Positions 1-8,435 are shown, numbered from the stretch's first letter. The stretch is DNA of 63,099 nt from Pseudomonadota bacterium (GCA_021807565.1 JAKBCU010000001.1:1-63099), one strand, 5' to 3'. Translations and numbers: made by a program. Notes: generated from the sequence alone by a model not told the origin.

Positions 1-886
1 CAGGTTGGTTGATATGAATTAACATCTGAATCGCGGCATTTAATAATCCTGAAGGATTTGCGATTTTTTTACCGGCAATATCGGGCGCTGAACCATGAAT
101 CGCTTCAAACAGCGCCACATGATTGCCCACGTTGGCAGAACCGGCTAGCCCAACAGAGCCCGCAATTTGAGCGGCCACATCGGATAAAATATCGCCGTAT
201 AAATTGGATGTGACGATGACATCAAATCGTTCTGGGTTGGCGGCTACTAATGCAGTGCCAATATCAATAATAAAATGTTCTGTTTGAATATCAGGGTATT
301 CTTTAGCAATTTCATTAAAGACATGATGAAAAATACCATCGGTCATTTTCATAATATTGTCTTTTGTTAGACAAGTGACTTTTTTTCGATTGAATTTTTT
401 AGCATATTCAAACGCATAATGCACAATGCGTTCGCAACCTGGACGTGTGACTAATTTTAAACATTGATACACTTCATCTGTTTGTCTATGTTCAATCCCA
501 GCATACGTGCCTTCTTCATTTTCACGAATAATCACTAAATTCATGTTGGGATGCTTGGTGGCGACATAAGGGGCATACGCAATACAGGGACGTACATTAG
601 CAAATAGCCCTAACGTTTTGCGCAAGGTAACATTTAAACTTTTATAACCGCCACCTTGAGGCGTGGTAATAGGCCCTTTAAGCAAAATTTTGGTGCGTTT
701 CAATGATTCCCATGCGCTATCCGGAATGCCTGATGTAAAGCCTTGCAAATAAACTTGTTGGCCAATGTCAATTCGTTCAGAATCAATTTCTGTGTTCGCA
801 GCCGTTAAAATGCGTAATGTGGCACTCATGATTTCGGGCCCAATACCATCACCATAGGCAACTGTAATCGGAGTTTTAACAGCCAT
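1..886 (-). CDS. icd: Isocitrate dehydrogenase, NADP-dependent, Rickettsia-type (3' end outside window)
   Basis: This gene enters from the left edge and its C-terminal part lies outside the window; 295 codons are visible. The product oxidatively decarboxylates isocitrate to 2-oxoglutarate in the TCA cycle. The translation begins MAVKTPITVAYGDGIGPEIM and carries the isocitrate/isopropylmalate dehydrogenase signature further on (NLYGDILSDVAAQIAGSVGLAGSAN, in two pieces). From memory it follows the roughly 480-residue Rickettsia enzyme almost position by position, and is unlike the 416-residue Escherichia coli Icd. The ATG at 886 lies 12 bases past the murF stop, and AAGGAA overlapping that stop serves as ribosome site, so murF and icd are probably co-transcribed. 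The call as ICDH rather than isopropylmalate dehydrogenase rests on the extended N-terminal similarity. Confidence 0.85.
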   Translation of the reverse strand, partial: MAVKTPITVAYGDGIGPEIMSATLRILTAANTEIDSERIDIGQQVYLQGFTSGIPDSAWESLKRTKILLKGPITTPQGGGYKSLNVTLRKTLGLFANVRPCIAYAPYVATKHPNMNLVIIRENEEGTYAGIEHRQTDEVYQCLKLVTRPGCERIVHYAFEYAKKFNRKKVTCLTKDNIMKMTDGIFHHVFNEIAKEYPDIQTEHFIIDIGTALVAANPERFDVIVTSNLYGDILSDVAAQIAGSVGLAGSANVGNHVALFEAIHGSAPDIAGKKIANPSGLLNAAIQMLIHINQP

Positions 887-898
887 TCTATGCATTCC

Positions 899-2266
899 TT
901 AGTGAGCGTGCACAAGTTGTTCTGCTGGGACAATCTGTTCTATGACTTTCTCCATTTGCATGGAACGCGATCCCTTAACCAATATGATTATATCCTGGGT
1001 TAAAACTATTTTGATAGCAGCAATTAATTTATTTAGATCGGTAAAGTGACGTGCGTCTTCACCAAAGGCTTCACTCGCTGCACGTGATAGTTCGCCATAG
1101 GTGAATAAAACATCAATTCCTGCTGCCAGCATCTGTTTACCCGCTGCTCTATGTAAGATTACTGCATTGGGTCCTAACTCCTTCATGTCTCCTAATACTA
1201 ATAGTTTTTTTGCAGAATAACTGGCTAATGTATCGATGCTTGCTTGTAACGAAAAAGGGTTCGCATTATAGGTGTCATCAATGACCAAAACCTGATGGGG
1301 GAGCTGGTAGGGTTGCATGCGACCGGGAGCAGGTTTGACTTGTTCTAAACCTGTTTTAATGGCGGCGGGGTTGATATGTAGCGCCTCCGCAGCGGCGGCG
1401 GCCGCTAATGCATTCAATTGATTATGCCGTCCTAATAGCGATAGGGTAACAGGTATCGTTTTCTGACAAATTTTTAAAATCATTTTATTTGAATCAATCC
1501 GTTGAGCATTAACGGTCGAGGACGATGTCAAGCCAAAGGTAAGATAGGTTCGAGTACCGATTAAACCTAACCAATAGTCAAAAAAAGCATCATCTTGATT
1601 TAAAATGGCTATGCCATTAGGATGCAAGCCTAAAAAAATTTCGCCTTTGGCTTTAGCCACCCCTGCTACATCGCCGAGACCTTCAAGATGCGCAGCTCCC
1701 GCATTATTAATGATGGCAATATTGGGTTTTGCGAGATGAGTCAAATAAGCAATTTCACCCAAGTGATTCATACCCATCTCTAACACGGCATAACGGTGAT
1801 GTTCATTTAAACGTAATAAATTCAGTGGTAGACCAATATGATTATTGAGATTACCTTTTGTTGCTAATACCCGTGTGGAATCATTGTCGCAAGCAGCTGC
1901 CAAAATGGAGGCAAGCATATTTTTTACTGTCGTTTTGCCGTTGCTGCCAGTTAGTACGGTCACTGGAATAGAAAAACGACTGCGCCAATGGGCTGCGATT
2001 TTTCCGAGTGCAAGCACAGAATCTGGCACAACTAATTGTGGGAGAGGGACATCCATGGGTGTTTCTACAATCGCAGCGACGGCACCCTGAGATAAAGCTT
2101 GATTCAGAAACTGATGGCCATCAAATTTTTCTCCTTTAATTGCAATAAACAGATTGCCGGGAGAAACATGACGCGAATCAATGCTCACGCCTTCGAAATG
2201 AGAATTCTTCTGTAAAGATGAAATGGCCAATAGATCGGCAATCTCATTGATAGATAATTTAATCAT
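899..2266 (-). CDS. murF: UDP-N-acetylmuramoyl-tripeptide--D-alanyl-D-alanine ligase
   Basis: MurF catalyses the last cytoplasmic ATP-dependent ligation of peptidoglycan precursor synthesis, adding D-Ala-D-Ala to UDP-MurNAc-tripeptide. At 455 residues it has normal length. An N-terminal Mur ligase domain (SIDSRHVSPGNLFIAIKGEK, about residues 28-47) precedes the ATP-binding loop GSNGKTT at residues 107-113, and the family motifs ALLEMGMNHLGEI-like (VLEMGMNHLGEI) and DDTYNANP are present. The gene normally sits inside the dcw cluster next to murE and mraY. Here it stands apart, followed by icd, while the window's own dcw remnant near 46 kb stops after ftsI. The gene starts facing away from the coiled-coil protein gene at 2471, so the AT-rich gap between them should hold divergent promoters. 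Confidence 0.95.
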   Translation of the reverse strand: MIKLSINEIADLLAISSLQKNSHFEGVSIDSRHVSPGNLFIAIKGEKFDGHQFLNQALSQGAVAAIVETPMDVPLPQLVVPDSVLALGKIAAHWRSRFSIPVTVLTGSNGKTTVKNMLASILAAACDNDSTRVLATKGNLNNHIGLPLNLLRLNEHHRYAVLEMGMNHLGEIAYLTHLAKPNIAIINNAGAAHLEGLGDVAGVAKAKGEIFLGLHPNGIAILNQDDAFFDYWLGLIGTRTYLTFGLTSSSTVNAQRIDSNKMILKICQKTIPVTLSLLGRHNQLNALAAAAAAEALHINPAAIKTGLEQVKPAPGRMQPYQLPHQVLVIDDTYNANPFSLQASIDTLASYSAKKLLVLGDMKELGPNAVILHRAAGKQMLAAGIDVLFTYGELSRAASEAFGEDARHFTDLNKLIAAIKIVLTQDIIILVKGSRSMQMEKVIEQIVPAEQLVHAH

Positions 2267-2369
2267 ATTTTCCTAGGATTCCTTGGTATAAATGATCATT
2301 TATTGAGCTCAAAATTTAACTCGGTTCAAAATTCTATCACCTTTTTTGCTAACTACAAGATAGTTAACG

Positions 2370-2389
2370 ATTAATATTATCTTAACTCA
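2370..2389 (+). promoter_or_regulatory. Putative PmrA-type operator upstream of the 200-residue protein
   Basis: Bases 2370-2385 read aTTAA-TA-TT-AT-CTTAA, matching the PmrA element described for Legionella and Coxiella (cTTAA-N2-TT-N2-cTTAA) at 11 of 12 defined positions; only the first base differs. A TATGAT -10-like hexamer lies at 2403-2408, so the second half of the repeat falls near the -35 region, as in known PmrA promoters. The assignment is inferred from motif match and position; no PmrA gene lies in the window. Confidence 0.45.
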
Positions 2390-2470
2390 AAATTGTTAGC
2401 ATTATGATGTAAAAGTTAAGTAATTAGCATTTTTTATTCAAAATAAATCCTACTAAACTAGGGGGTTGCT

Positions 2471-3073
2471 ATGAAGATGCGTAATGTATTTAATTCTTGT
2501 CAAAAAGGGTTTGGTTACTTTAGTGTTACAACGGGTGCAATGAGTTTGCTCTTTGCCCTGATTGCTGTTTTTACCGGTGGCATCTCTTTGTTAATTTCAG
2601 TTCCTATTTCAATCGGCGTAGGCATAGTATGCGGTTCTTTCGGAGCCCGATCCACGTTAGATGAATTGAAAGAAATTGAACAGTCTAGGGAGGTTGAGCT
2701 GCAACTCAAGGAACAGGAACGCTTAGATCACCAGGCGGAAACTCAAGCTATCGATCATATCCAAAAAAATTTAGATGCGATTAGTCATGAAATGAAAGAG
2801 TATGAGCAGGATAGGATTTCATACGCTCATAAAACACAAGAGAAAAGGCTCAATACCAATGGTATCCTCTCGGTTGTTGAAAAAATGCCCAGTGTCTCCA
2901 TCCCTGCAAATGATGATCGTTATGCGAAAGATAGAACAGAAGTGAAAGTCATTTGCGAACAAAATCAGGTCAATCCATCTATCCGTCCTGTCATCACTAG
3001 GCCTGCCGATTCTGAAAAGATAGTTTCATGTTGTTCGTTTAAGCCAACACCTTTTGTTCGAGGGGACCAATAG
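2471..3073 (+). CDS. Unknown protein with a double membrane helix and coiled coil; candidate effector
   Basis: The product is not recognised. Its 200 residues contain a hydrophobic hairpin at about 18-57, rich in Gly and small residues and probably two membrane helices, followed by a highly charged helical stretch at about 62-115 (repeated EL, KE and QE pairs) likely to form a coiled coil. The tail from 120 to 200 is polar and without obvious fold. There is no cleavable signal peptide. The start is supported by GGGGG five bases before ATG. It is monocistronic: murF diverges upstream, and a hairpin at 3086-3115 follows the stop. A membrane hairpin plus coiled coil is a common layout of Legionella and Coxiella effectors and of inclusion-membrane proteins, and the PmrA-like box upstream supports this, but function is inferred only. 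Confidence 0.7.
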   Translation: MKMRNVFNSCQKGFGYFSVTTGAMSLLFALIAVFTGGISLLISVPISIGVGIVCGSFGARSTLDELKEIEQSREVELQLKEQERLDHQAETQAIDHIQKNLDAISHEMKEYEQDRISYAHKTQEKRLNTNGILSVVEKMPSVSIPANDDRYAKDRTEVKVICEQNQVNPSIRPVITRPADSEKIVSCCSFKPTPFVRGDQ

Positions 3074-3085
3074 TCACTGAGTTAA

Positions 3086-3115
3086 CATGACTGCAGGTAG
3101 GGACACCTGCTCATG
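3086..3115. terminator. Hairpin after the coiled-coil protein gene
   Basis: CATGA-CT-GCAGGT-AGGGAC-ACCTGC-TCATG can fold into an 11-bp stem with a 2-base bulge and a 6-base loop, starting 13 bases after the stop at 3073. There is no downstream T-run, so it may act as a 3'-end stabiliser or a Rho-assisted stop rather than as a classical intrinsic terminator. Confidence 0.35.
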
Positions 3116-3225
3116 ACACTGGGTTTAAATAGAAAAATGTGATAGAATCCGCTTGCTATTTGTTCATCAAACACCGATGATGTGAGCCGAGCAAATGCTT
3201 TTTAAGTTGATCATTACCAATACTT

Positions 3226-3262
3226 CCTGCCCCTTAAGCTCTATTCTGGCAGGATAACTGCC
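3226..3262 (+). promoter_or_regulatory. Competing hairpins in the leader of the RNA helicase gene
   Basis: Three complementary blocks lie in the untranslated stretch before the helicase gene: CCTGCC (3226-3231), GGCAGG (3248-3253) and CTGCC (3258-3262). The middle block can pair either with the first (15-base gap) or with the third (loop GATAA), so the two folds exclude each other. The otherwise gene-free stretch 3074-3386 holds this, the preceding hairpin and nothing else that I can recognise. Confidence 0.3.
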
Positions 3263-3386
3263 TGAAGTGATTCTAGTATTATAGTTGGCGATGACCTATA
3301 TATTAACGCCAGCTATGGTCCGATCTATTCCTTCGCATGATGCGAATGCCGATTTGTGTAGCTTGCCATTTTTGAGGAACATGATT

Positions 3387-4778
3387 GTGACATTCGCGCA
3401 ACTGAATTTAAATCCTAATATTTTTAAAGCGATAGATATTTGCGGCTATACAAAACCTACCCCCATTCAAGCACGGTCGATCCCGGATATTTTGGCAGGT
3501 AAGGATTTGGTAGCTTCCGCACAAACGGGAACAGGAAAAACAGCAGCATTTATATTACCCGCATTGCACAAAGTCAGTTTAGGAAAATCAACACAAAAAC
3601 CACGTATTTTAATTTTGACTCCTACGCGTGAATTAGCAAACCAGATTACCGATGCCGTTGGAAAATATGGCAAATTCATGCAATGTCGAGTAGCGAGTTT
3701 AGTCGGTGGCATGCCCTATCGTCAGCAGCTTCGCAAACTATCCAAACCGGTTGATATTATTGTTGCAACACCGGGTCGGCTGATGGATCATATGTCGAAT
3801 CATCGTTTGGATTTGTCGAGCATTGAAATGTTGATCTTAGATGAAGCAGATCGGATGCTCGATATGGGCTTTATTGACGATGTAAAAGACATTGCAAAAA
3901 TGACTCCACCGAGTCGACAAACCTTATTATTCAGTGCAACCGTTGATGATAGATTGTCTCAAGTGATACGAAATTTATTAAAAAACCCAATCCACATTAA
4001 TTTGTCGCATGAAAAAATGTCGCCTGCTCAAATTAAGCAAGAATTCTATATGGTCGATAATGCAAAACATAAAGAGCAATTACTGCAATATTTTCTGGAT
4101 AATGAAAAAGTATTTAAAGCCATTATTTTTTCTGCAACGAAATCTAACGCCGACAAATTAGCAAGGGATTTATGCAATCAAGATTTTCCTGCAGCAGCAT
4201 TACACGGTGATTTAAAACAAAGTTTACGTAATAGAACAATTGATCAGCTAAAGCGCGGGAAAATTCAATTTCTTGTCGCAACGGATGTGGCTGCTAGAGG
4301 AATTGATATTAATGATATTACTCATGTGATTAATTACGATTTGCCGAAATTTTCGGAAGATTATGTGCATCGAATTGGCCGAACCGGTCGGGCAGGAAAA
4401 ACGGGGATTGCTATTTCTTTTTCAACGTTTGCTGAAGCAAAGCATTTACACAAGATAGAACGTTATGTTGGGCAGAAATTTTCTCTGTCGACTGTACCCG
4501 GTTTAGAGCCACGTCAGCGGTTACAATCTCGTTCAGACCATTCCCAAGGTAAAAAAAATGAGGGTAAACCACGAGGTGATTTCAAACAGAAAAGCGATAG
4601 AAAGTATAGAGCTTCTGAAGGAGGATTCAAAAAGCGAGAAGGCAGATCTTTTGAGGCGCCTAAAGGATCAGGGGGGTTTAAAAAACGCAGCAAGAGATCA
4701 TTTAAGCCCTCCAATGGGCAGGTGGATTTTAAACATCGTGAGAATAAATCAGCTAGCTTTAAAAAACGTGACAATTAG
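3387..4778 (+). CDS. rhlE: DEAD-box ATP-dependent RNA helicase, RhlE-like
   Basis: This is an RNA-duplex unwinding ATPase of the RhlE group, acting in ribosome assembly and RNA turnover. Seen in order: the Q-motif region (YTKPTPIQARSIP), AQTGTGKT (residues 45-52), PTRELANQ, TPGR, DEAD, SAT, ARGID and HRIGRTGR, all intact. A long basic tail with four or more FKKR-type repeats (GGFKKREG, GGFKKRSK, SFKKRDN) provides unspecific RNA binding. The reading frame is open back to 3285, but that ATG has no ribosome site. The GTG at 3387 follows GAGGAA with 7-base spacing and gives the normal family beginning (M)TFAQLNLN; the ATG at 3381 is too close to the Shine-Dalgarno sequence. The long upstream leader suggests cold or RNA-level control, as in other helicases of this type. 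Confidence 0.9.
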   Translation: MTFAQLNLNPNIFKAIDICGYTKPTPIQARSIPDILAGKDLVASAQTGTGKTAAFILPALHKVSLGKSTQKPRILILTPTRELANQITDAVGKYGKFMQCRVASLVGGMPYRQQLRKLSKPVDIIVATPGRLMDHMSNHRLDLSSIEMLILDEADRMLDMGFIDDVKDIAKMTPPSRQTLLFSATVDDRLSQVIRNLLKNPIHINLSHEKMSPAQIKQEFYMVDNAKHKEQLLQYFLDNEKVFKAIIFSATKSNADKLARDLCNQDFPAAALHGDLKQSLRNRTIDQLKRGKIQFLVATDVAARGIDINDITHVINYDLPKFSEDYVHRIGRTGRAGKTGIAISFSTFAEAKHLHKIERYVGQKFSLSTVPGLEPRQRLQSRSDHSQGKKNEGKPRGDFKQKSDRKYRASEGGFKKREGRSFEAPKGSGGFKKRSKRSFKPSNGQVDFKHRENKSASFKKRDN

Positions 4779-5005
4779 ATACAAAATAGCGGTATCTGTT
4801 AAGGTTTCTTTAAGATAGATGTTCTATTTTTAGTGACATGAACTCGTGAAAATAAAAGATACAGGGTTCGATGTATAAACAATTTCATGCAGAGGAGGTT
4901 GTGTTGTTTTTAGTGATTTTATCGGTAGCGAAAACATATAAATCCGCCTAAATTTATGTGTTTTTGTCCCGATGAAATCATTAGAGACAATGTCTAAACA
5001 GGCCC

Positions 5006-5803
5006 TTAGTCGTACTTAAACCCTAATCGTTCAAAATGACCTTCCAGTTCATCAATGTTATTAAAACGTATTTTGACATAGCCGCCGCCGCGATCCTCGC
5101 AGTCAATGTTAACTTGATTGCCCAAATGGTCGGATAACGCTGTTTCGAGGCGTTTGATATTAGGGTCACCATAGGGATCCTGTGTTGGCATTGGGGCAGC
5201 TATTTTTTTGGCTTCTAATTCGATTTTTCGAACGCTCCAATTTTTTTCTATACAACGGGCAGCCAAAGCATATTGATGTTCAGTTGGTATGCCGGCAAGA
5301 ATTTTACCGTGACTTTCTGACAATTGACCCAACATTAATAACTCCTGCACTCGCCTATCCAGTTTTAACAACCGCAGTGAATTAGTAATCGCAGCACGTG
5401 ATTTTCCAACCGTTGCAGCCACTTCTTCATGCAGATAGTGAAATTCAGTAATCAAACGTTGGTAGGCCTGTGCTTCTTCAATGGGGTTTAAATCCGCTCG
5501 GTTAATGTTTTCAATGATGGTCGCTTGTAGTGCTTGCTCATCCGTGTAGTGACTAATCAGGCAGCTGACTTCATTGATACCAGCCAATTGAGCCGCTCGC
5601 CAACGTCTTTCTCCAGCAATAATTTCATATGCACCAGAGGGTAAGGGACGTACTACAATGGGTTGTAATAAACCGCCTGTCGTTTTGATAGAAGTGGCCA
5701 ACTCTTGCAATTGCTCCTGATCAAAATGACGTCGTGGTTGATAGTTACCTCGAACCAGTTGGTCTATCGATAGTTGTTGCAATATGGGTTTGGTTTTAGT
5801 CAT
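5006..5803 (-). CDS. parB: ParB/Spo0J-family chromosome partitioning protein
   Basis: ParB proteins bind parS sites, spread as a CTP-dependent clamp and work with the ParA ATPase to segregate the origin. The N-terminal ParB/sulfiredoxin-like domain shows IIAGERRWRAAQLAG (the arginine-rich CTP-binding box) and ENINRADLNPIEEA. A helix-turn-helix (EEVAATVGKSRAAITNSLRLLKL) and a short C-terminal dimerisation domain follow. The frame is open to 5884, but the 265-residue form from the ATG at 5803 fits the family; the GTG just before it is an alternative start. There is no parA gene nearby. parB is the last gene of the lnt-leuS-rlmH run, an unusual position, and no parS-like palindrome was noticed in the window. 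It may be the main ParB or an accessory paralogue. Confidence 0.9.
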   Translation of the reverse strand: MTKTKPILQQLSIDQLVRGNYQPRRHFDQEQLQELATSIKTTGGLLQPIVVRPLPSGAYEIIAGERRWRAAQLAGINEVSCLISHYTDEQALQATIIENINRADLNPIEEAQAYQRLITEFHYLHEEVAATVGKSRAAITNSLRLLKLDRRVQELLMLGQLSESHGKILAGIPTEHQYALAARCIEKNWSVRKIELEAKKIAAPMPTQDPYGDPNIKRLETALSDHLGNQVNIDCEDRGGGYVKIRFNNIDELEGHFERLGFKYD

Positions 5804-5885
5804 CACGTTGATTGATACCTTGAACCTTTCGGGTGAGTATATCAGTTCTCTAATCAACGGACGAATTAAAAAAGTGTCATCCACA

Positions 5886-6350
5886 TTAGAATCGGTGATA
5901 CGGATGGTGTTGCAATATGCTTATGGCGCGATAGAGCTGTTCTGCAAGAATCACTCTTACCAATGGATGTGGTAACGTCAAGGGTGAAAGAGACCATTGG
6001 ACGTGTGCTTTTTGCAGGCAAGTAGGTGAGAGTCCATCGGGGCCGCCAATGATCCAATCAATGGATCGGCCTTCGGTTTGCCAATTCTGTAATTGATGGG
6101 CAAGTTGCTCGGTACTTCTTAATTTTCCTTGCCTATCAAGCGCTACAACGACATGGTTCGGCTTAATGGCGGCAATAATTTTTTCGCTTTCCCGTTCAAT
6201 CAATCGAGCGATATCCGAACCTTTTGTTCGTTTTTCCAGGGTAATTTCGCATAACTGTAACTGGAAACCTGAGCCAATGCGTTTCGCATAGTCTTGAAAG
6301 CCGAGAGTAACCCATGCGGGCATTTTATGGCCCACTGCAATAATGCGCAT
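5886..6350 (-). CDS. rlmH: 23S rRNA (pseudouridine-1915-N3)-methyltransferase
   Basis: RlmH is a small SPOUT methyltransferase that methylates pseudouridine 1915 of 23S rRNA on assembled 70S ribosomes. The 154-residue form starting MRIIAVGHKMPAWV at 6350 has the E. coli length (155). The C-terminal knot carries IIGGPDGL and LSPLTLPHPLVRVILAEQLYRA, the SAM-binding trefoil knot and the YRA ending. ATG codons at 6356 and 6350 are both possible; neither has a good Shine-Dalgarno, and the rsfS stop ends at 6358, so translation is probably coupled. It sits in the conserved order nadD-rsfS-rlmH. Confidence 0.92.
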   Translation of the reverse strand: MRIIAVGHKMPAWVTLGFQDYAKRIGSGFQLQLCEITLEKRTKGSDIARLIERESEKIIAAIKPNHVVVALDRQGKLRSTEQLAHQLQNWQTEGRSIDWIIGGPDGLSPTCLQKAHVQWSLSPLTLPHPLVRVILAEQLYRAISILQHHPYHRF

Positions 6351-6357
6351 CAACATG

Positions 6358-6705
6358 TCAAGAGTGATTTTCGCGACGTATTTTAATCGGTTCCCACAAA
6401 TCTTCGAGGTGATAAAATTCACGCATGGTAGGCAACATCACATGCACTATCACGTCCGCCAAGTCGACAATGACCCATTCCCCTTCTTTTTCACCTTCAG
6501 TCTTAATATAATGAGCCTGGTGTTGTTTGGCTAGTTTCACCACATTATCAGCAAGTGATTTGACATGACGTGTAGAGCGTCCGCTACAAATAATCATGAT
6601 ATCCGTAATCGATGTCATTTCATGTACATCCAATGTAACAACGTCAATGGCTTTTAAGTCCTTTAAAGCGGTAAGTGCAAGCTGTTTTAATTCTTCAGTT
6701 TTCAT
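6358..6705 (-). CDS. rsfS: Ribosomal silencing factor RsfS
   Basis: RsfS (Iojap/YbeB family) binds ribosomal protein uL14 and blocks subunit joining when nutrients are scarce. The 115-residue protein shows the family sequence: IDVVTLDVHEMTSITDIMIICSG (in two pieces), the RHVKSLADNVV region and GEWVIVDLADVIVHVM. AGGA just before ATG and the short gap to nadD (33 bases) fit an operon with nadD upstream and rlmH downstream. Confidence 0.93.
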   Translation of the reverse strand: MKTEELKQLALTALKDLKAIDVVTLDVHEMTSITDIMIICSGRSTRHVKSLADNVVKLAKQHQAHYIKTEGEKEGEWVIVDLADVIVHVMLPTMREFYHLEDLWEPIKIRRENHS

Positions 6706-6738
6706 TCCTCATTTCCACATGGCATTATCAAAAAAATA

Positions 6739-7395
6739 TTATAGCCGACTAATGCTATAGACTCCATGTTGCTGGATATAGTCATATACCGTATCGGGTA
6801 ACAGATAGCGAGGATTTTTGTCAGCAGCAATCATTTTTCGAATGTCAGTTGCTGAAATATCTAACGCCGTGACGGGATGCAACACGATACTGCCGGCTGG
6901 TTTTTCATGCAAGTGTGCAACAGTGTGTGTCAGCCGTTCTTTTAATAAATCAGCTACCACACCCGTAGAAGGCAATTGATAGCAAGGTCTATGGACGACA
7001 ATTAAGTGTGCCAGTTCTAAGATTGCTTGCCAACGATGCCAACTTGGAAAGCCCAGCAAGGCGTCGATACCGATGATTAAACAAAAGGGGATATTAGAAT
7101 ACGCTAGACGCAAGTTTTCTAATGTATCAATGGTATAAGAAGGTCCTTGACGCCGAATTTCACTGTCATCCACCGTGAGAGCCGGCTCGTTTGCTATGGC
7201 ACATTTCAACATGGCCAGACGCTGTTCAGGTGAGGCAATGGGTCGTTTGCGATGAACAGGCTGCGAACAAGGCACCAGCCTTATTTCTGCTAAATCTAAG
7301 GCTTGATAGAGTTCTAGCGCTGTGCGCAAATGGCCAAAATGGATAGGATCAAACGTGCCACCCAAAATACCTATTGCTCGTTGCTTAGGATGCAT
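6739..7395 (-). CDS. nadD: Nicotinate-nucleotide adenylyltransferase
   Basis: NadD transfers AMP to nicotinate mononucleotide to make deamido-NAD in NAD biosynthesis. The nucleotidyltransferase signature GGTFDPIHFGHLR lies near residue 13, and the second motif ISATDIRKMI is near the C-terminus. Length (218) is normal. Its start overlaps the end of holA by 25 bases, which points to translational coupling inside the leuS-lptE-holA-nadD-rsfS-rlmH unit. Confidence 0.95.
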   Translation of the reverse strand: MHPKQRAIGILGGTFDPIHFGHLRTALELYQALDLAEIRLVPCSQPVHRKRPIASPEQRLAMLKCAIANEPALTVDDSEIRRQGPSYTIDTLENLRLAYSNIPFCLIIGIDALLGFPSWHRWQAILELAHLIVVHRPCYQLPSTGVVADLLKERLTHTVAHLHEKPAGSIVLHPVTALDISATDIRKMIAADKNPRYLLPDTVYDYIQQHGVYSISRL

Positions 7396-8435
7396 AATGC
7401 CTCACCCTCTGAATACCGTTCTATTATAGCATTACCTGTCAGTTTAAGGATAAATTGTTCTAATTCATTCCAAATATCGCCGAGTTGCGCCCCCTTGATA
7501 ATACGATCTAGTTTGGCGGCAGTCAGTAAAAATGCCCAACACTGCTCTACCGAATGTTGTTTAATAAAAGCGCGTACCGATGCTTGACGTTTCTCCCAAA
7601 TTCGAAACTGGTTAAAAAGTGAGCTTAATGGAATGCCTTGTTGGGTTTGTTTTATGATATCTGCCATGATTCTTAATTCGCGCGCGATGGCCCATAAAAT
7701 CAAAGTGGGTTCAGTGTGCTCTGCGGCGAGGGCTTGCAAGATACGTAGTGATCGTTTGCTGTTTCCTATCAAAATACTCTCTATTAAATCAAATACCGAA
7801 AAATGAGCATCATCTTCCAGAATATGGGTTATCAGTGTGTCATCAACGATGCCATTCGGGTTTAGTAGAGCGAGCTTCTCTAGCGTTTGCACAGCTGCAA
7901 TTAAGTTGCCCTCGGTATGTGTCGCTAAATAATTCGCGGCTTCTTTGGAGAGCTGCAGATTATTTTTTTTGCCGCGCTGAATTAACCATGCCGGAAGCTG
8001 TTCTAAGCTAATAGGCCAAACTTGAATGGTGACGCCTTTTTTTTCAATGGTTTTGTACCAAGCAGTCGCCTGACTTTTTGCATCTAATTTGTTAGTTTGG
8101 ATAATGAGAAGGGTGTCCTCTACAGAATTTTCTGCATACTGTTGTAATGCCTTATTATTGGCTTGATTCGATTTTGCATGTCTTAAATCCAGTTCTAATA
8201 TTTGTTTATTTGAAAAAAGAGAAAGCATATGGGCGGATGCTAATAAACTATGTCCCCATTCTGTTGTCGTGTCGGTATCGATGCGGTTGCGTTCAATAAA
8301 CCCTGCACGATGGGCAGCTTTACGAATGAGATCGATCGCTTCTTGAATGAGTAGTAATTCATCCCCGCTTAGTAAATACATGGGCGCTAGTGTTTTTGCG
8401 AGATGTGACTCAAGATTGTGGTAGGCAAGTTTCAT
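7371..8435 (-). CDS. holA: DNA polymerase III delta subunit
   Basis: HolA is the delta subunit of the clamp loader and opens the beta sliding clamp during replication. The 354-residue product has the family N-terminus (LYLLSGDELLLIQEAIDLIRKAA, in two pieces) typical of delta subunits, and the C-terminal collar region with WAIARELRIM. It overlaps lptE by 4 bases at its start (ATGA) and nadD at its end, so the genes are tightly packed. Family assignment rests on sequence pattern plus gene order. Confidence 0.92.
   Translation of the reverse strand: MKLAYHNLESHLAKTLAPMYLLSGDELLLIQEAIDLIRKAAHRAGFIERNRIDTDTTTEWGHSLLASAHMLSLFSNKQILELDLRHAKSNQANNKALQQYAENSVEDTLLIIQTNKLDAKSQATAWYKTIEKKGVTIQVWPISLEQLPAWLIQRGKKNNLQLSKEAANYLATHTEGNLIAAVQTLEKLALLNPNGIVDDTLITHILEDDAHFSVFDLIESILIGNSKRSLRILQALAAEHTEPTLILWAIARELRIMADIIKQTQQGIPLSSLFNQFRIWEKRQASVRAFIKQHSVEQCWAFLLTAAKLDRIIKGAQLGDIWNELEQFILKLTGNAIIERYSEGEALCILSNEQ

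Noticed and set aside
3285-3386. N-terminal extension of the RNA helicase
   Set aside because: The frame is open, but there is no ribosome site at 3285, the extra 34 residues match no helicase, and a good site lies before the GTG at 3387.
5006-5885. parS-like palindrome near parB
   Set aside because: No copy close to the TGTTTCACGTGAAACA-type consensus was seen here or elsewhere in the window.
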